A DNA stretch of 64,000 nt, taken from the NCBI GenBank assembly GCA_037179385.1, contig CM074195.1, positions 25,261,436 to 25,325,435 on the forward strand. Reading direction: 5' to 3'. This document shows positions 33,538 to 45,440 of this stretch, in pieces (the first letter of the stretch is position 1; every line of letters begins with the position of its first letter). The position numbers and the translations under genes were made by a program. This DNA comes from Holothuria scabra. Its lineage: Eukaryota; Echinodermata; Holothuroidea; Aspidochirotida; Holothuriidae. Under the pieces are notes generated by a model that did not search any database, was not told the origin of the DNA, and saw only the letters and a list, made by a program, of their open reading frames with translations.

Positions 33538-34242
33538 GTAAGTTACTTCTTACCCTTTTCAACTCTCACAGGTTCTTCATTTTGAGATAGACCTAGTTTA
33601 TCAGTGTGGTCTGTCATGTCCTGGTGAGCACAGTAGACCCCAGGGTGTAATCAGAACAGCGATGGCCGGGGTTATGTAATAGTGGTGCGCTACCTGAAGT
33701 ATCACAGTAAAAAAGCAGGACTGACCACCACCTTTATACAAGCTTGTTCGGTATGCATGCCAAGACGATTCTACATCTAGACTTGAACGTTACATTCCAT
33801 TCTCAGACAGCGTTACATTCTCGGACTGAAGTAAACAAAACTGACCGCAGGATGGCTTCGAATTACAGAATCGGTCACCCAAGAAATAGCCTGTTTGCAT
33901 GTAACCTACTCCTTGCGGGAATTCTCGCCAATGGCCACAATGATTGCGTGCGTGCAGGCACTGCATGCATTGCAACACTAGTAATCTCTAGCAGGGCTGC
34001 GCTAATACTAATACTCGACTAACTCAGCCTACTAACGTACGTACGTACCGCGGCCATTATTCAAAGTGGTTAATTTATCCCTCTCTCCTCAACAAGGGGG
34101 AGTATAGGATGTCAAAGGGAATAGCCAGTTTCAACCCTCCTCCCTGCCCTCCTCCCTGCAGATGAGGTGAGTCATCACTTCCAAGTGTAATCGTGCATAA
34201 AAATTACGGTTCAACATTGCTTGTTGTTTTGTCTTCTCATGG

Positions 34243-36780
34243 ACCCGGCCCAGGGGTGGCGCCAGAGGGGGTTCGGGGGGACATGCCTCCCCCCCCCCCG
34301 GGGAAATTCGGCGATTTCGTCGGGGAGGTCTGAAAAATAAAAAAAATTACAAAAAAAACCTACAAGGACTGAAGTTACTGTGTGGATGATTTTGAACATA
34401 TTTTTTGCTTTGTAATGCTATTTAAATGCATCGATTTTCAAACACGGTCTTCTTAGCTCTGTTATACCTCATTCCATGTACCTTGTCCTATCTCATCCCT
34501 GTCGGTGAAGGATGGCATTTTTTCGAGGAGGATTGTGAAAACGTAAAGAACTGAAGTTACTGGATTGATAATCATGAACTGTTTTTTTTTTTTTTTATGA
34601 ACTTTTTTCTTTTGCAAAGCTATTTAAATAAATATCTGAATCGGTTTTAATCACTCTTACTACCTCTTACCCCATCTTCAATCCGTGCGCGCAAGGTCAT
34701 GCCCCCGTCGGGGAAGCCTGACCCCCCCCCCCCCCGTTGTTGAAAAATCCAAAGGGGAGCCTTCATCTACATGCACACGATAAAAGATGTGGGCCTTATA
34801 ACTCAGTCACTCGGACGATCTTCTTGATTTTGTTTTCTAGAAGACCATATCTTCCAGGAAACTCACCATTTCAAATTTTCCTTACAAAAACGGACGAGTA
34901 GTTGTTCATGTGCATGTAGTGCCCTATGGTCTGCCATCTGGCCTGCCTCGACAGCCGAATTCTTGCAATGGTAATGAAAATCGGCCAGCCGTTTTGAGCT
35001 ACACATAATGATAAACAGTAGCGTGAGAATGTCTCCCCATAAGTCTGACAGAAAATTCATTTGAACTTGAAGTCACCTTGTAACGTGGCATATTTTCAAA
35101 TGCGTTGGAATATAAATCATTTATAGTCTGGAGGTCGGGCAGTCTGGTAGAAAATTTCATCTATTTAGTGGATCTTGCAATTGAATACAACGAAGATTCT
35201 AATAGAGTCAAATACATTAGTATGTTTTCAATTCCGTTGCATAGTTTTCACCCCAAAAGATACAAGACCATTGCATCTAATTGTAGCAGAAGGCCTACCT
35301 TTAATCTGGTAATTTCTGATCACCTAGTAAGTTGGCTTTTTCTATTGAAGTGCAACTTTCATTTCAAAGGAAAGCTCAAAATAACGACTATTTCATGTCT
35401 AGTTACAAGTCTGGGACATGCCACCTTGGGCTTTCTCAGGGGATGGATTATTTTAAACAACTTTCTGTACGTTTCGCGCCAACTGGTAATGTTTTGGCCG
35501 AACATATTACGTAACAGAACAATGGATGCTTGCACATTGTTCTTCGTTTTGGGACAGTATTATCACATTATAAAGTGAATATTTTATTGCGAAAGAAAGC
35601 TCAAAATAATGACTACTTTGTTTCTAGTTACCAGCCCGGGAAATGCCTTTTCCTGCTGTCTGTGGGTTCTGAATTATTTCAAAAATATCTGTGCGCTGCC
35701 CTTAAATAGTCTTTCGGGCAGGATTATATTTTTTCGGACAAAAAAAAATAATTCTGCCCCCTGCCAAACTGAAAAGCTCCCGTACGCCTATTTCAATATA
35801 TAAAATATAAAACTTTATATAAGAAGCCGAACTTTTTCCGCGGGAAAATTTTCCAATATGGTCCGAGGGCCTTCATCTGCCTGATGATATTCAGTAACCC
35901 CAACAAAACTACAAGATCACCCCATACTTCATTTTTTCTTATACGAAGGTCAGATTCTTCCATAAAAACCCCAAAATATGTCATAAAATTATAATTTTCG
36001 CCAATATAAGCTTCAGATTGTTAAATAAGTGGCAGAATTTTCCAGTTTCGATGGATACTCAGAACAACAAATTACCAAAGCCAGCTCTCTTTATCATCCC
36101 GAGATTTTACCTAATTTTGCTCTTGAAAGGCATATCACTGAATAAAGAACCCAAATTTTTCACTTCCTCACCAGGGAGCTGTTTTTCAGGTCCATGACCT
36201 CATCAAAAAATTCTTATTTTAAACTCCAAAATTTCTGCAATATGATTAGCTCCTAATTTTAAAATCTTCGTTCAAAAAAGGGAAAAACGTTTCGGGCAAA
36301 CTTGCAGTCTCGTCTTGAGACCTTAGTACGTAGGCCTAGAACGATTAAATGTATGACCCCAACCGAAATTCAGCTGTCGCGTATAAAACGTTTTTGATTT
36401 TTCCCATATGAAGGACATATTCTTCAATAAACACCCCTACTTTTTAATGGTCTTTACAAAAGCCAAATTTCTTTCATTGTTTTTTTGCTTCAAAATAAAG
36501 TCGAGATTTTTAAGTATCTGTTAAAATGAAAGTCAGAAAATTTCGGCGGGCTTAGCCCGCCTCAAATTCTTCCAAGTCGTTCCCACCCGGACCGACTCAT
36601 CGCCTTTGTCGGGGCCTTGAAATGCTGCCCCCCTGTCGGGCAAATCCTGGCGCCACCCCTGACCCGGCCAGGACTCTAACTTCTGTCCTCCGCACAGCAA
36701 GTCTGATGCTCTAACTACTTGACAATACAGTCGGTCAGCGAACTAAACTGCACAGTGGATACAGTTATAGTAATTCGTTG
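34243..36780 (-). mobile_element. tRNA-derived SINE (reverse), split by a hAT element
   Basis: Left piece ends ACCCGGCC at 34250. The right piece resumes at 36662 with ACCCGGCCAGGACTCTAA and continues to AGTCTGATGCTCTAACTACT and TGACAATACAG (near 36730). Its reverse complement matches the SINE at 26388. Confidence 0.65.
34251..36661. mobile_element. Non-autonomous hAT transposon, 2.4 kb, with 8-bp target duplication
   Basis: The left end CAGGGGTGGCGCCAG is mirrored at the right end by CTGGCGCCACCCCTG. ACCCGGCC flanks both sides exactly (34243-34250 and 36662-36669). CAGGGG ends with an 8-base duplication define the hAT superfamily. Poly-C runs and GTCGGGGA motifs recur near both ends and near 34700. 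The largest frame inside (157 codons, 35105-35578) shows no transposase motif, so this copy needs an outside enzyme. Confidence 0.9.
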
Positions 36781-37389
36781 TATTGTAACATAACAGGCCT
36801 AAGTGTAAGTTTGCAACAAACTTTATATATAAACAACAAATTTAAAATTGCATCTTGGAAACGGTGACAAACCAAAGAAAACTTTTTTAACCCTGCTATG
36901 CTTTATCATCATCGTCTCCAAATAATCGATTTTTCTAGTATGACATTAAACTTCACTCCATTCTAAATCCTTTCAAACTAAGTCGACCACTTTATCCTAT
37001 TTCATTGGTGCATTCAAAGTGGGAAACGGCTTATTCCGTGAAATCAGATCAGCAGAAAATTGAGCTAGACTCGGCTGAACATTGTTGAACTTAGGTTTAA
37101 ATCTCTAGGTCAGTTAATTATTTGCGGTTTTCTATCGTTAAAGAATCGGCCCAGTTTCGAGGGGAAAATTGTCTCATGAATATTAAATCCTGCAAAAATT
37201 ACAACAGAGGATGGATTTTTTCAAAGTTTAATAGCACTGTTTGTAAATATTTTACAGGATACTGTAGTGAATGAAAGGCTACAGCGAAGCAGTGGGAGAA
37301 CCTTACCGTGAAACTGACATTAAGATTGTAAGAGAAATAAGTTAGAACTTAAAAATCCTTTTTACGGCCCATTTTGTAACCAATTGGTT

Positions 37390-37510
37390 TAAGTAAAACC
37401 GGTCACGGCCTCAATCCAGTTGTGGCTCACTGGTTTGTTTTGCTTATGCTAAGCACCAAGCACAATGACAGTAGCCTCCAACATAACGATAGAAACTTGT
37501 CACGAGAATC
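37390..37510 (-). mobile_element. SINE fragment (reverse)
   Basis: The minus strand reads TTGTGCTTGGTGCTTAGCAT, AAGCAAAACAAACCAGTGAG and CCACAACTGGATTGAGGCCG, the body of the 12752 family. Confidence 0.65.
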
Positions 37511-37779
37511 GTTAGAGGGTGTGGGGGTTGACACCCTTCGTTCACATAAGCATTCTGCAAATTAACACAACAAAATAATGAAAAGAGAAAAAGACACTAA
37601 GGGAAACAGAAAAGAGAAGAAAAGTCGAATTTTTTTTTTCGTAAATTGTCAAAATTTAATGTCAGGTTTGTTTTTGTAGGAAAATTTGTTCCGCTTGTGC
37701 CCGTTTCCAATCATACAAAAGCTAGAGTTGATTTTCTTCTTTCACACCTTTGGTTTTAATGAACATTTCCTAAATAACA

Positions 37780-37995
37780 GTTAATGGGGCAAATCTTTAT
37801 GTGGGTGAAGTAGAGGGTGCTAATCTGACGTGTACCACTTACGCTTCCGAGGTTGGAATAAAGTGGATTGGAATTCATGGGCGGACTAGCGTTTTGTTCA
37901 CACATAAGGTGACCGAAATGTTACTACTGATGTTGCTAAAATTCAAACTTATGAAAAGCCATGTCGGATTATACATGTAACTGTTACTTCTTGCT
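37780..37995 (+). pseudogene. Decayed Ig-domain fragment, paralogue of the receptor at 47984
   Basis: Translation gives GANLYVGEVEGANLTCTTYA then SEVGIKWIGIHG, closely matching the receptor's third Ig domain (NFNLTCTTNVPEVDIKWIGI). In a shifted frame about 37920-37990 it continues with TTDVAKIQTYEKPCRIIHVT and VTSCYV, in the place of the domain's second cysteine strand. So the Cys and Trp of the fold are still readable, but frameshifts and the lack of the other domains make it a relic. It shows that the receptor belongs to a local family. Confidence 0.7.
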
Positions 37996-39438
37996 ATGTA
38001 AAGCATTATACTAGTCATTATATTCACACACAACTATAATTCTTCAAACTGTGAGAGGTCGTGTACTTAGAAATAAACCACTATACATGTCACCAGCAAT
38101 CACAAAATACTGAATTTAAAGTTGTCGACGTGAATTCAACACCGATTGTTCATAACTAAAACAATGTAAAGAATACATCTTTGGAATATGTGATATGAAT
38201 GACATATGCGACTTCAAATCGTTCTGGGGATCGATTTGAGAATATACATTTTTACATATAATATACATTTTTTTGTTATAATAAAACAAATTCTGTTTAC
38301 GAATCGTGAATTTCCTCAAAAACCACAATTAAAAGAAACGACGACCGGTCCAGTGAATGTGGACCCCCTGCCCTAGGCCACCAACAACTTTGAAGCCCCA
38401 ATTTTAAACTTGTGCCACGGGGCCGGTTATCCTTTCAAGTCAAGCGTTTCTTTTTTCATTCAACTAAATGAACTACAGGGTGCACGCAACCTCAAAAATG
38501 CCTACAAATCTTAATCATTCAGTTTGAATCAAGTTACCATGTGAACATAATATTAAAGTTGGATATGGGAATATCGCCATCGTTTCATCGTCGCAGCTGG
38601 TCGCTGGTCGATGATGCTTAGGTGGAAAAAAATCCACCTTCATGAAGGCTTGTCAACCACGACCCACATTGCCATTGGTCGTGGAGTTGCAGGGTGGTCT
38701 ATTCCTGCGCCTGTGCACCAATGTGATTCACATGTGCATGGGTTCAAATCCCGCTCGTCTTAGGCTTTTCTTTGGGTACTCTGGCTTTCCTCCCACATGG
38801 CATTCTTATATCCATTAATGTCAGTTGTCCTGCTGATAAAGTCGATTGCGCGTCACCCTGCAGCACCCTCCGGTGGAGCAGTTAACTAACCTGTTTCCCC
38901 TCCAGGGCTGTTGTGACTCTATTCCCCCAGTGAAATTCACAAGCGGGCGGAGGTAACGTTTTGAAATTGCAAAATAGCAAAACAGAATTTTCACAATCAT
39001 GATATGGAACGTAAATTGAAAGTGCCGTAAATGGACAATTTTTCAGCTTTCGGACACGGCGGCGATCATTGAGAAACGAGGGGACACTGTCACCTTTACT
39101 TTTTAGTGGGGACATCATATCAAATGCTTCCCCCCCCCCTCCACCCCAATATTTGTGGCATGAAGACAAAAATGTGTAGCCGATTTGATTTTTATCATAA
39201 TCAGTAGACTAGTCATATAATTTGCGATTGATGTGACATGCATTGTTATCTCTCGCGCGCATTTGGTTAAACTTTTATCGCAAGTTTCAGATATGTTAAT
39301 TGCAGAAAAGTATGTTTTGCGCATGCAGCCTATATAGTAGTTCGTTCGGGTGTTATTGTACAGAACTATACACTATATTAAATCGAAAAAGTTCTCCTTT
39401 TGTTAATGTTTGGAAACTTCTTTATTGAGATAAAATAT
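37996..39438. other. Non-coding, one tRNA-like SINE fragment
   Basis: Near 38690-38790 the sequence GCATGGGTTCAAATCCCGCT (B box) followed by TTCTTTGGGTACTCTGGCTT and TCCTCCCACATGG is SINE-like. The rest is unassigned. Confidence 0.45.
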
Positions 39439-39591
39439 CATACATACATACATACATACATACATACATACATACATACATACATACATACATACATACA
39501 TACATACATACATACATACATACATACATACATACATACATACATACATACATACATACATACATACATACATACATACATACATACATAC
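39439..39591. repeat. CATA tetranucleotide microsatellite, about 38 copies
   Basis: Uninterrupted CATA repeat. The open frames through it on both strands (Ile-His-Thr-Tyr or Met-Tyr-Val-Cys repeats) are artefacts. Confidence 0.98.
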
Positions 39592-39654
39592 ACACACGCA
39601 CGCCATCATGAATGCATTGGTTTCTCTTAGCATCGAAACCAAAAATGTAACTTT

Positions 39655-39745
39655 TGATCAATGTCAGTGGTAGGATGAGGCGCATGGTCCAAAAATTGCT
39701 CCACCCCCCACTTTCAGATTGCTTCTTATGCCACTGCCATGAAAG
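39655..39745. repeat. hAT-like right-end fragment
   Basis: GGTAGGATGAGGCGCATGGT, CCCCCCACTTTCAGATTGCT, then TCTTATGCCACTG. The same ordered blocks lie at 53065-53134 (GGTAGGGTGAGGTGCATGGT to TCCTACGCCACTG), so both are ends of one transposon family. Confidence 0.6.
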
Positions 39746-40227
39746 GATATACACGACAAGAAAAGGGGAAGCAGCTATATCCACTTGAAGAATCAAGCAA
39801 CCCGAAGTTGAGCTAGAAGTTTAGATTTTCCAAACGATATCTGGAACGAAACAGCTTAGATGAGCGAAAATTGTCGAAAATTTAGGGGTTTTGCTCCAGA
39901 AATACTGAAATCATGTTAATTAATGAAACAACAATCCAAGATATCGTACCAGAACGTTAAAATTTTCCCAACTAACTTATTGCTAGTCCCTTCCAACACG
40001 ATCTTGAGCTTTTTGTGCAGACGCAAGCCCTATAAACATTGTTCCCAAAATTATCCTGACGGGCATGCAAGTCCACAATATGTAATCAGCTAACTCTCTG
40101 CAGTGTGCATATTAAAAATGTCGGTTACTCTGCACAGTTTCACCCTGATGATGATAATCAAAGATCACTCAGCAATTAAGAGGCTTACATTCTCCATAAA
40201 AAATAATAAAAACACAGATTAACGGCA

Positions 40228-40720
40228 ATGCTCTTTTATATGGTGCTTCATCAAAGAACCTTAATCGCCTTCGATCAGTCCTTGCAAAATCGTTGTGCTA
40301 AATTTATTTTCTCGGCAGGTAGATTAGATAGCCCAAAAACTCTTCCACGTGCCCTTCACTGGTTACCTATTCGCGAAAAAATCCAATTTAAAGTTCGCTT
40401 ATATGTTTACAAATGTTTGAATGATTTGGCTCCAGCCAATCTCTCTAATATGCTCCAAAGGAAAACCACACCTTTACCTGGTCCTGTTACTAGGTCTGAA
40501 ATGGACGAGGTCCTACTCCTCATACCTCCTTCCAAGAAGCGAGTCGGCGAGGAGGCCTTTTTCTTTGCAGGTCCTATATTATGGAACTCTCTTACGGAAT
40601 TCCAAATCTATTGCGCTGTTCAAAAAACAGCTTTAGACTTACTTATTTAGTTGATTGTGTTTGCTGGTATTATTGTTTTTGGATTCTTAGCGCATTGATC
40701 ATATGGAATTTGCGCCTTAT
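40228..40720 (+). mobile_element. 3' end of an L2-like LINE
   Basis: A 140-codon frame reads FDQSLQNRCAKFIFSAGRLD, PRALHWLPIREKIQFKVRLY, VYKCLNDLAPANLSNMLQRK and EEAFFFAGPILWNSLTEF. These are the C-terminal blocks after the polymerase domain in L2/CR1-group LINEs (LHWLPVRxRIxFK, LWNSLP). The 3' UTR (TTAGCGCATTGATCATATGG, GCGCCTTATAAAAG) ends in a TATG microsatellite at about 40727. It is 5'-truncated. Confidence 0.85.
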
Positions 40721-40726
40721 AAAAGT

Positions 40727-40790
40727 TTGTATGTATGTATGTATGTATGTATGTGTATGTATGTATGTGTGTGTGCGTGTGTGTGTATGT
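40727..40790. repeat. TATG/TGTG microsatellite
   Basis: Tail of the LINE; the junction with the 145-bp tandem array. Confidence 0.9.
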
Positions 40791-41870
40791 GTTTGTGACA
40801 CTTTGCTTGTTAACACGATATCTCAAGATAGGAATGTCTGACAGTTTTCAAACTTGGTACATAGATGCGCCATATTGAGAGGAAGAACGCTATTGTTTTG
40901 GTGGAGGTCAAAGGTCATCTGGGGTCACCAGGGGTCAAAGTCTGTAAAGCTTGTCAAATTTATATCTCATGGTAGGAAACTTGGATAGATTTCATATTTG
41001 GTATGTGGATGCGTCAGAGTCAGTAGATGGGTCCCTATTGTTTTTGGCGGCCATCAAAGGTCATCTTGGGTCACCGGAGGGCAAAGTCTGAAAATCTCGT
41101 TAACACAATATCTCAAGATAGGAAGCTTGGATGGATTTCATATTTACTACGTGGATACGTTATGGCCAGGAGATGGTCCCTATTGTTTGTGGTGGAGGTC
41201 AAAGGTAATCTGGGGTCACCAGAGTTCAAAGTCTGAAAACCTTGTCAACGCAATATCTCAAGGTAGGAAACTTGGATAGATTTCATATTTGGTATGTGGA
41301 TGCGTCAGAGTCGGATGGTCCCTATTGTTTTTTGGCGTAGGTCAAAGGCAATCTGGAGTCACCGGGGGTCATAGTCTGAAAATCTCGTTAGCACGATATC
41401 TCAAGGTAGAAAGCTTGAATAGATTTTGTATTTAGTATGTGGATGCGATATGGTCAGGAGATGGTTCTTATTGTTTTTGGTGGAGGTCGAAGGTCATCTG
41501 GGGTCACCAGGGGTCAAAGTCTGAAAACCTTGTTAACGCAATATCTCAAGATAGGAAACTGGGATAGATTTCATATTTGGGTAAGTGGATGAATTACAGT
41601 CAGTAGATGGTCCCTTTGTTTTTGGAGGAGACCAAAGGTCATCTGGGATCACCAGGGGTCAAAGTCTGAAAACCTTGTTAATGTGATATCTCAAGTTAAG
41701 TAGCTTTGATAGATTTCATATTTGGTATTTTGGTGCGTTATGGCCAGAGGATGGTCCCTTCTGTTTTTGGCAGAGAAGAAAGGTCATCTGGGGTCTCTAG
41801 GGGTCAAAGTCTGGAAACATTTTTAAACATGATCTCTCAAGATAGCTGTTTGTCGAATTATCTGTCTGTT
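40791..41870. repeat. 145-bp tandem array, about 7 diverged copies
   Basis: The GGGGTCAAAGTCTG landmark recurs (TCAAAG at 40935, 41081, 41226, 41369, 41514, 41659 and 41804), 143-146 bases apart. Each unit reads ATATCTCAAGATAGGAA, ATAGATTTCATATTTGGTAT, GATGGTCCCTATTGTTTTTG, GAGGTCAAAGGTCATCTGG. The first unit has a perfect direct repeat of AGGTCA with one spacer base (AGGTCAAAGGTCA, 40905-40917). No gene. Confidence 0.9.
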
Positions 41871-43715
41871 GTTTGTCAGTCTAGCTATGTATGGCTTTTA
41901 TGGAGGTCATCTGGAAAGACAAAATTATTTTTTGAACATGCTAGTATAACATTTGAAAGAGAAAATAATGGTGCATGATGGCACTCTTTGAAACGAAACA
42001 TTTATGCATCATCGAAACCTCAATGCATTTTTGCATTCTGGCTTATTCTAAATGTTTCGCTTTTTCTGCAAGGAAGAACAATTGTATGCCATAAATTACT
42101 CAGTTTTTCAAATGAAACTGCGCACTAAAAAGGGTGAAAAGTATTCGTTTTTTGCCAGCCATGCTACACAAGACACAATTCCAGTCTATGCCCTCCGCAA
42201 ACATTGTACATTCAAAACATTTTTACACCTCAATAACTAAAGTCTTCATCGACCACACTACTCAACTGACAGGATTGAAAGGTATCTGATGATGGGTGTA
42301 TATGAGAGCATTTCAGTAGGGTTGGCTATTGATGTCCTGCCTGAAATATGAAGTCTTCTCGAAAGACTAAGCGGAGCGCCACCTTTCATTGGCGCGGAGC
42401 GTACAGAAAATTTTGGAAAATTGCGACCCCTCAGACAGCCGGAAATGGCATTTCTTGGGCTTGCAAATAGTGGCTAAGCAGCACGGAGGTTAGACATTTT
42501 CATGGGAAAAGAGCAAACACCCAAATTTTACGATTTTTCTTTAAGTGTCAACACTACTGTATTAGGAGCGTAATCTTTGCCCCTTTTAGCAAATATTTGT
42601 GGATATGGACCCTGTATTACAGGAAGTTTTGAATTCTGGCTTTCCTGTAAAGACATTCAATAAGTTTGGGGATTACTGAAGAATCTGCACTTTCTATGTT
42701 TGTGGCAAACCTGAGAATGATTGCACAACGAATAAACATCGTTGTTGCTAAGACCTACGAAATGACACCGTTCAATGACAGTTTACCAAAGTGATTTAAG
42801 AGTGAGCACTACTGTATTTCGAATTACGCTTTGCGGCGCGCGAATCGCGCCGAAAAGTTTGCGTTTTGGAACAACTGTTTACAGAAATGGAGCTTGTATT
42901 GGAAAGAATTCGGAGAGAATTCGAAATTACAAAATGAAAAGTACATTGCCACTGAATACAAAGTTACAGCTGATCGTGCGCATTCTACAATCTTTTAGAT
43001 TTTTCATGAAAATTTTACAGTGACTGCCATAAGGATGCTTTACAGATTTCGGGCAATTTAATTACGTTACCTTTAATGTTTAAAACTTTCAAAAGCGTCT
43101 GATAGTTGGAAACTCGATTGAATTTCTTGAGAGTAGAAACAAGGGAGGCGTAACCAGAGAAACTAGTTGAACGTCGTGCAGTCCATATGCTGTGGGGTCG
43201 GAATGTCACGCCACCTGTGTGTACGGGCGGTAAGTGTAGTAATGTTCTTGAATAAAAAAATATGTCGGAGCGCCTATGGGACAATATTCCAGGGTGACAA
43301 TTGCGGAATGTGCGAATGGGGGAAAACATGACTTGCATGAAACAGGGGGAACGAAGATTTTTGGTCATCATTGCATTGATACATAAAGATTTGAAGACAT
43401 AAAAAGGGGTTTTCTGACCCGGGAAGTGGGCGCGGAAGCATACTTCCGCCCCCTCTCATATGTTACTGGGAGACTGTATCCCCCATCCCCCCCCCCCCCG
43501 CTTCCAACGAATATGTTTCACGATCCCCTTTACTGTATGGTAAATGAATTAAAAATGACGGCATTCTTTACGTGTAAGACCCTCAGTCCATGCTGAACCA
43601 ACTATACTTTATTAGCATAGGCCTATATATAAACTATTAACAGTAAGCTCTTCTAGACAAAGCCAGGGGAACACTCAAAGTTGGTTCGCGTGAATCACCA
43701 CTTCGGGTTTTATGT

Positions 43716-43740
43716 CAGAGGCGGATCCAGGAATTGTGGC
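43716..43740. repeat. Orphan hAT-like end
   Basis: CAGAGGCGGATCCAGGAATT is the usual form of a hAT terminal repeat. I found no matching right end with a target duplication. Confidence 0.35.
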
Positions 43741-44341
43741 GGAATGGATGAATATGGGGGGAGGTTAAACGTCAGCATGACTAGGCGGAGTGCTACCATC
43801 ATAATTGGCGCGTTAGCGTACAAGATTTTTTTTTTTTTTTTTTTTTCTACTTTACGAACCCTCCAGATGGCCTAAAATGGCACTTCCCGAATGGAAAAAG
43901 ATGAAAAATTGTGCAAACATTTTTGTTTGTACATGCAATGACAAAACAGAATTAGATGAAAATGTCATATTTTGAATCTAGCACTTTCAATTTTCACTTC
44001 CCTGGTCTAATATACATTTATGTCTCAGGCATATAAAGTTATGTCCTGAATGTCGTCATAAGAGGATAAACACATGGAGAGGCGTAAGGACGGAAGCATT
44101 TAAGTTTGGGGAGCGGGCGGAGAAACCTCTCTGCCCGTAAAATGCAATAGACTATTGAACAAAAGACTTGCTAAGCAAATCGCTACCACCATGCAGTTGA
44201 CGCGGATCGTTCAGAAAATTTTGGAAATCGCAACCCCTCAGCCAATTGAAATAAGTTACATTTGCGAAGCTTGTAAACAGAATTTATACCGTCGCTATTC
44301 TGTAATCCTGTTCGAAAGACTGACCGGCACTTGCACCATCG

Positions 44342-44392
44342 GTTGGACCAGGGAGTTGCTCTAGGGTTGCTCTAGCAACTCCCTGGTTGGAC
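44342..44392. mobile_element. 37-bp minimal foldback: two hAT-like ends with target duplication
   Basis: 44349-44385 begins CAGGGAGTTGCT and ends AGCAACTCCCTG, exact inverted arms with a 13-base spacer. GTTGGAC flanks both sides (44342-44348 and 44386-44392). It interrupts a copy of module 1, whose other copies lack it. Looks like an element reduced to its two ends. Confidence 0.65.
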
Positions 44393-45344
44393 GGAGCGTG
44401 TAGAAAATTTTGAAAAATCGCAACACCACAAACAGCCGGAAATGCATTACCTCGGACTCGTTGGCAGATTGAAAGCAGTCGTTATTTTGAGCTTTCCTTT
44501 TGAAATGAAATATTTAAATCAATAGGATGAAAAAGTAGGAAATGATCGGAAATTTGCCTAACAATCTTTAGGAGATATTTAGTGTGAAGTAGGGGAACAT
44601 TGAGGGATATAAGGGGAGTTGTGTCATTAAGCAAGTATGAAACATAACACTAAGCCATATTTTGACTGGAATAGGGCCTCTGATGTATTTTATGAAGAAA
44701 AGAGTTCAACCTTTTTTCAAAGGTGGGGGCGGGCTTCGGCCTCTTTCCCCTAAATCCAACCCTATATGTGACAGCCTCATTGAGTATAACATGCTTAACG
44801 TCATGACTGTTATAATTGATTTTGAACTCGTACTCGTACCAAAAATGTATTTCATAATTTACCTTTTTCTCTTTATCGGACAAAATCTTTCACAGTATTA
44901 ACATGTAATAAACTTCTGTATATTGGAAACATACTCTGCCATTCAATATCCTGCTCAAATTTCCATGCTGTAATGCAAAAGGAGACAGAAATTCCAACAA
45001 AAAAAGAAAAATTGTCGCGAGCTTCGCGCGCATGGGTCATGCTACCCATTGCAGGCTACAGATATGTGTTACCTCATTGTGTCACTACTGATTTTATAAC
45101 CTTTCGCCGGTGCCGCTCTCTCATATCAGACTCCCTCGTTAGCCCCACATGTCGTTCGTAAAAATGCCTCCCCCCCCCCCCCTCCGATATCTGACACAGA
45201 TAGCCGCCCTTGTTTTCCTGTGGGTGGGAGCTTGCAATGGAGAAAACTTCGACTAGCTTTTAGAGGCCCAGTGAAATTTGTTGATTTAGTGTGGAAGCCA
45301 ATAGGTAGCCGGAGTTTTAGGGCCAAGTTTCTAACTACTTGGTA

Positions 45345-45440
45345 TTAGTCGAGTCGGTCACGGTCTTTTTCCTAGTTGTTGCTCACTGGCTTGTTTTCCC
45401 AACTTCATTGCTTGAGCAACAAGCACAATGGCCGTAGATT
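45345..45440 (-). mobile_element. SINE fragment (reverse)
   Basis: The minus strand reads ATTGTGCTTGTTGCTCAAGC, AATGAAGTTGGGAAAACAAG and CCAGTGAGCAACAACTAGG, the body of the 12752 family. Confidence 0.65.

Noticed and set aside
39400..39796. ORFs of Ile-His-Thr-Tyr or Met-Tyr-Val-Cys repeats
   Set aside because: Translation of the CATA microsatellite on both strands.
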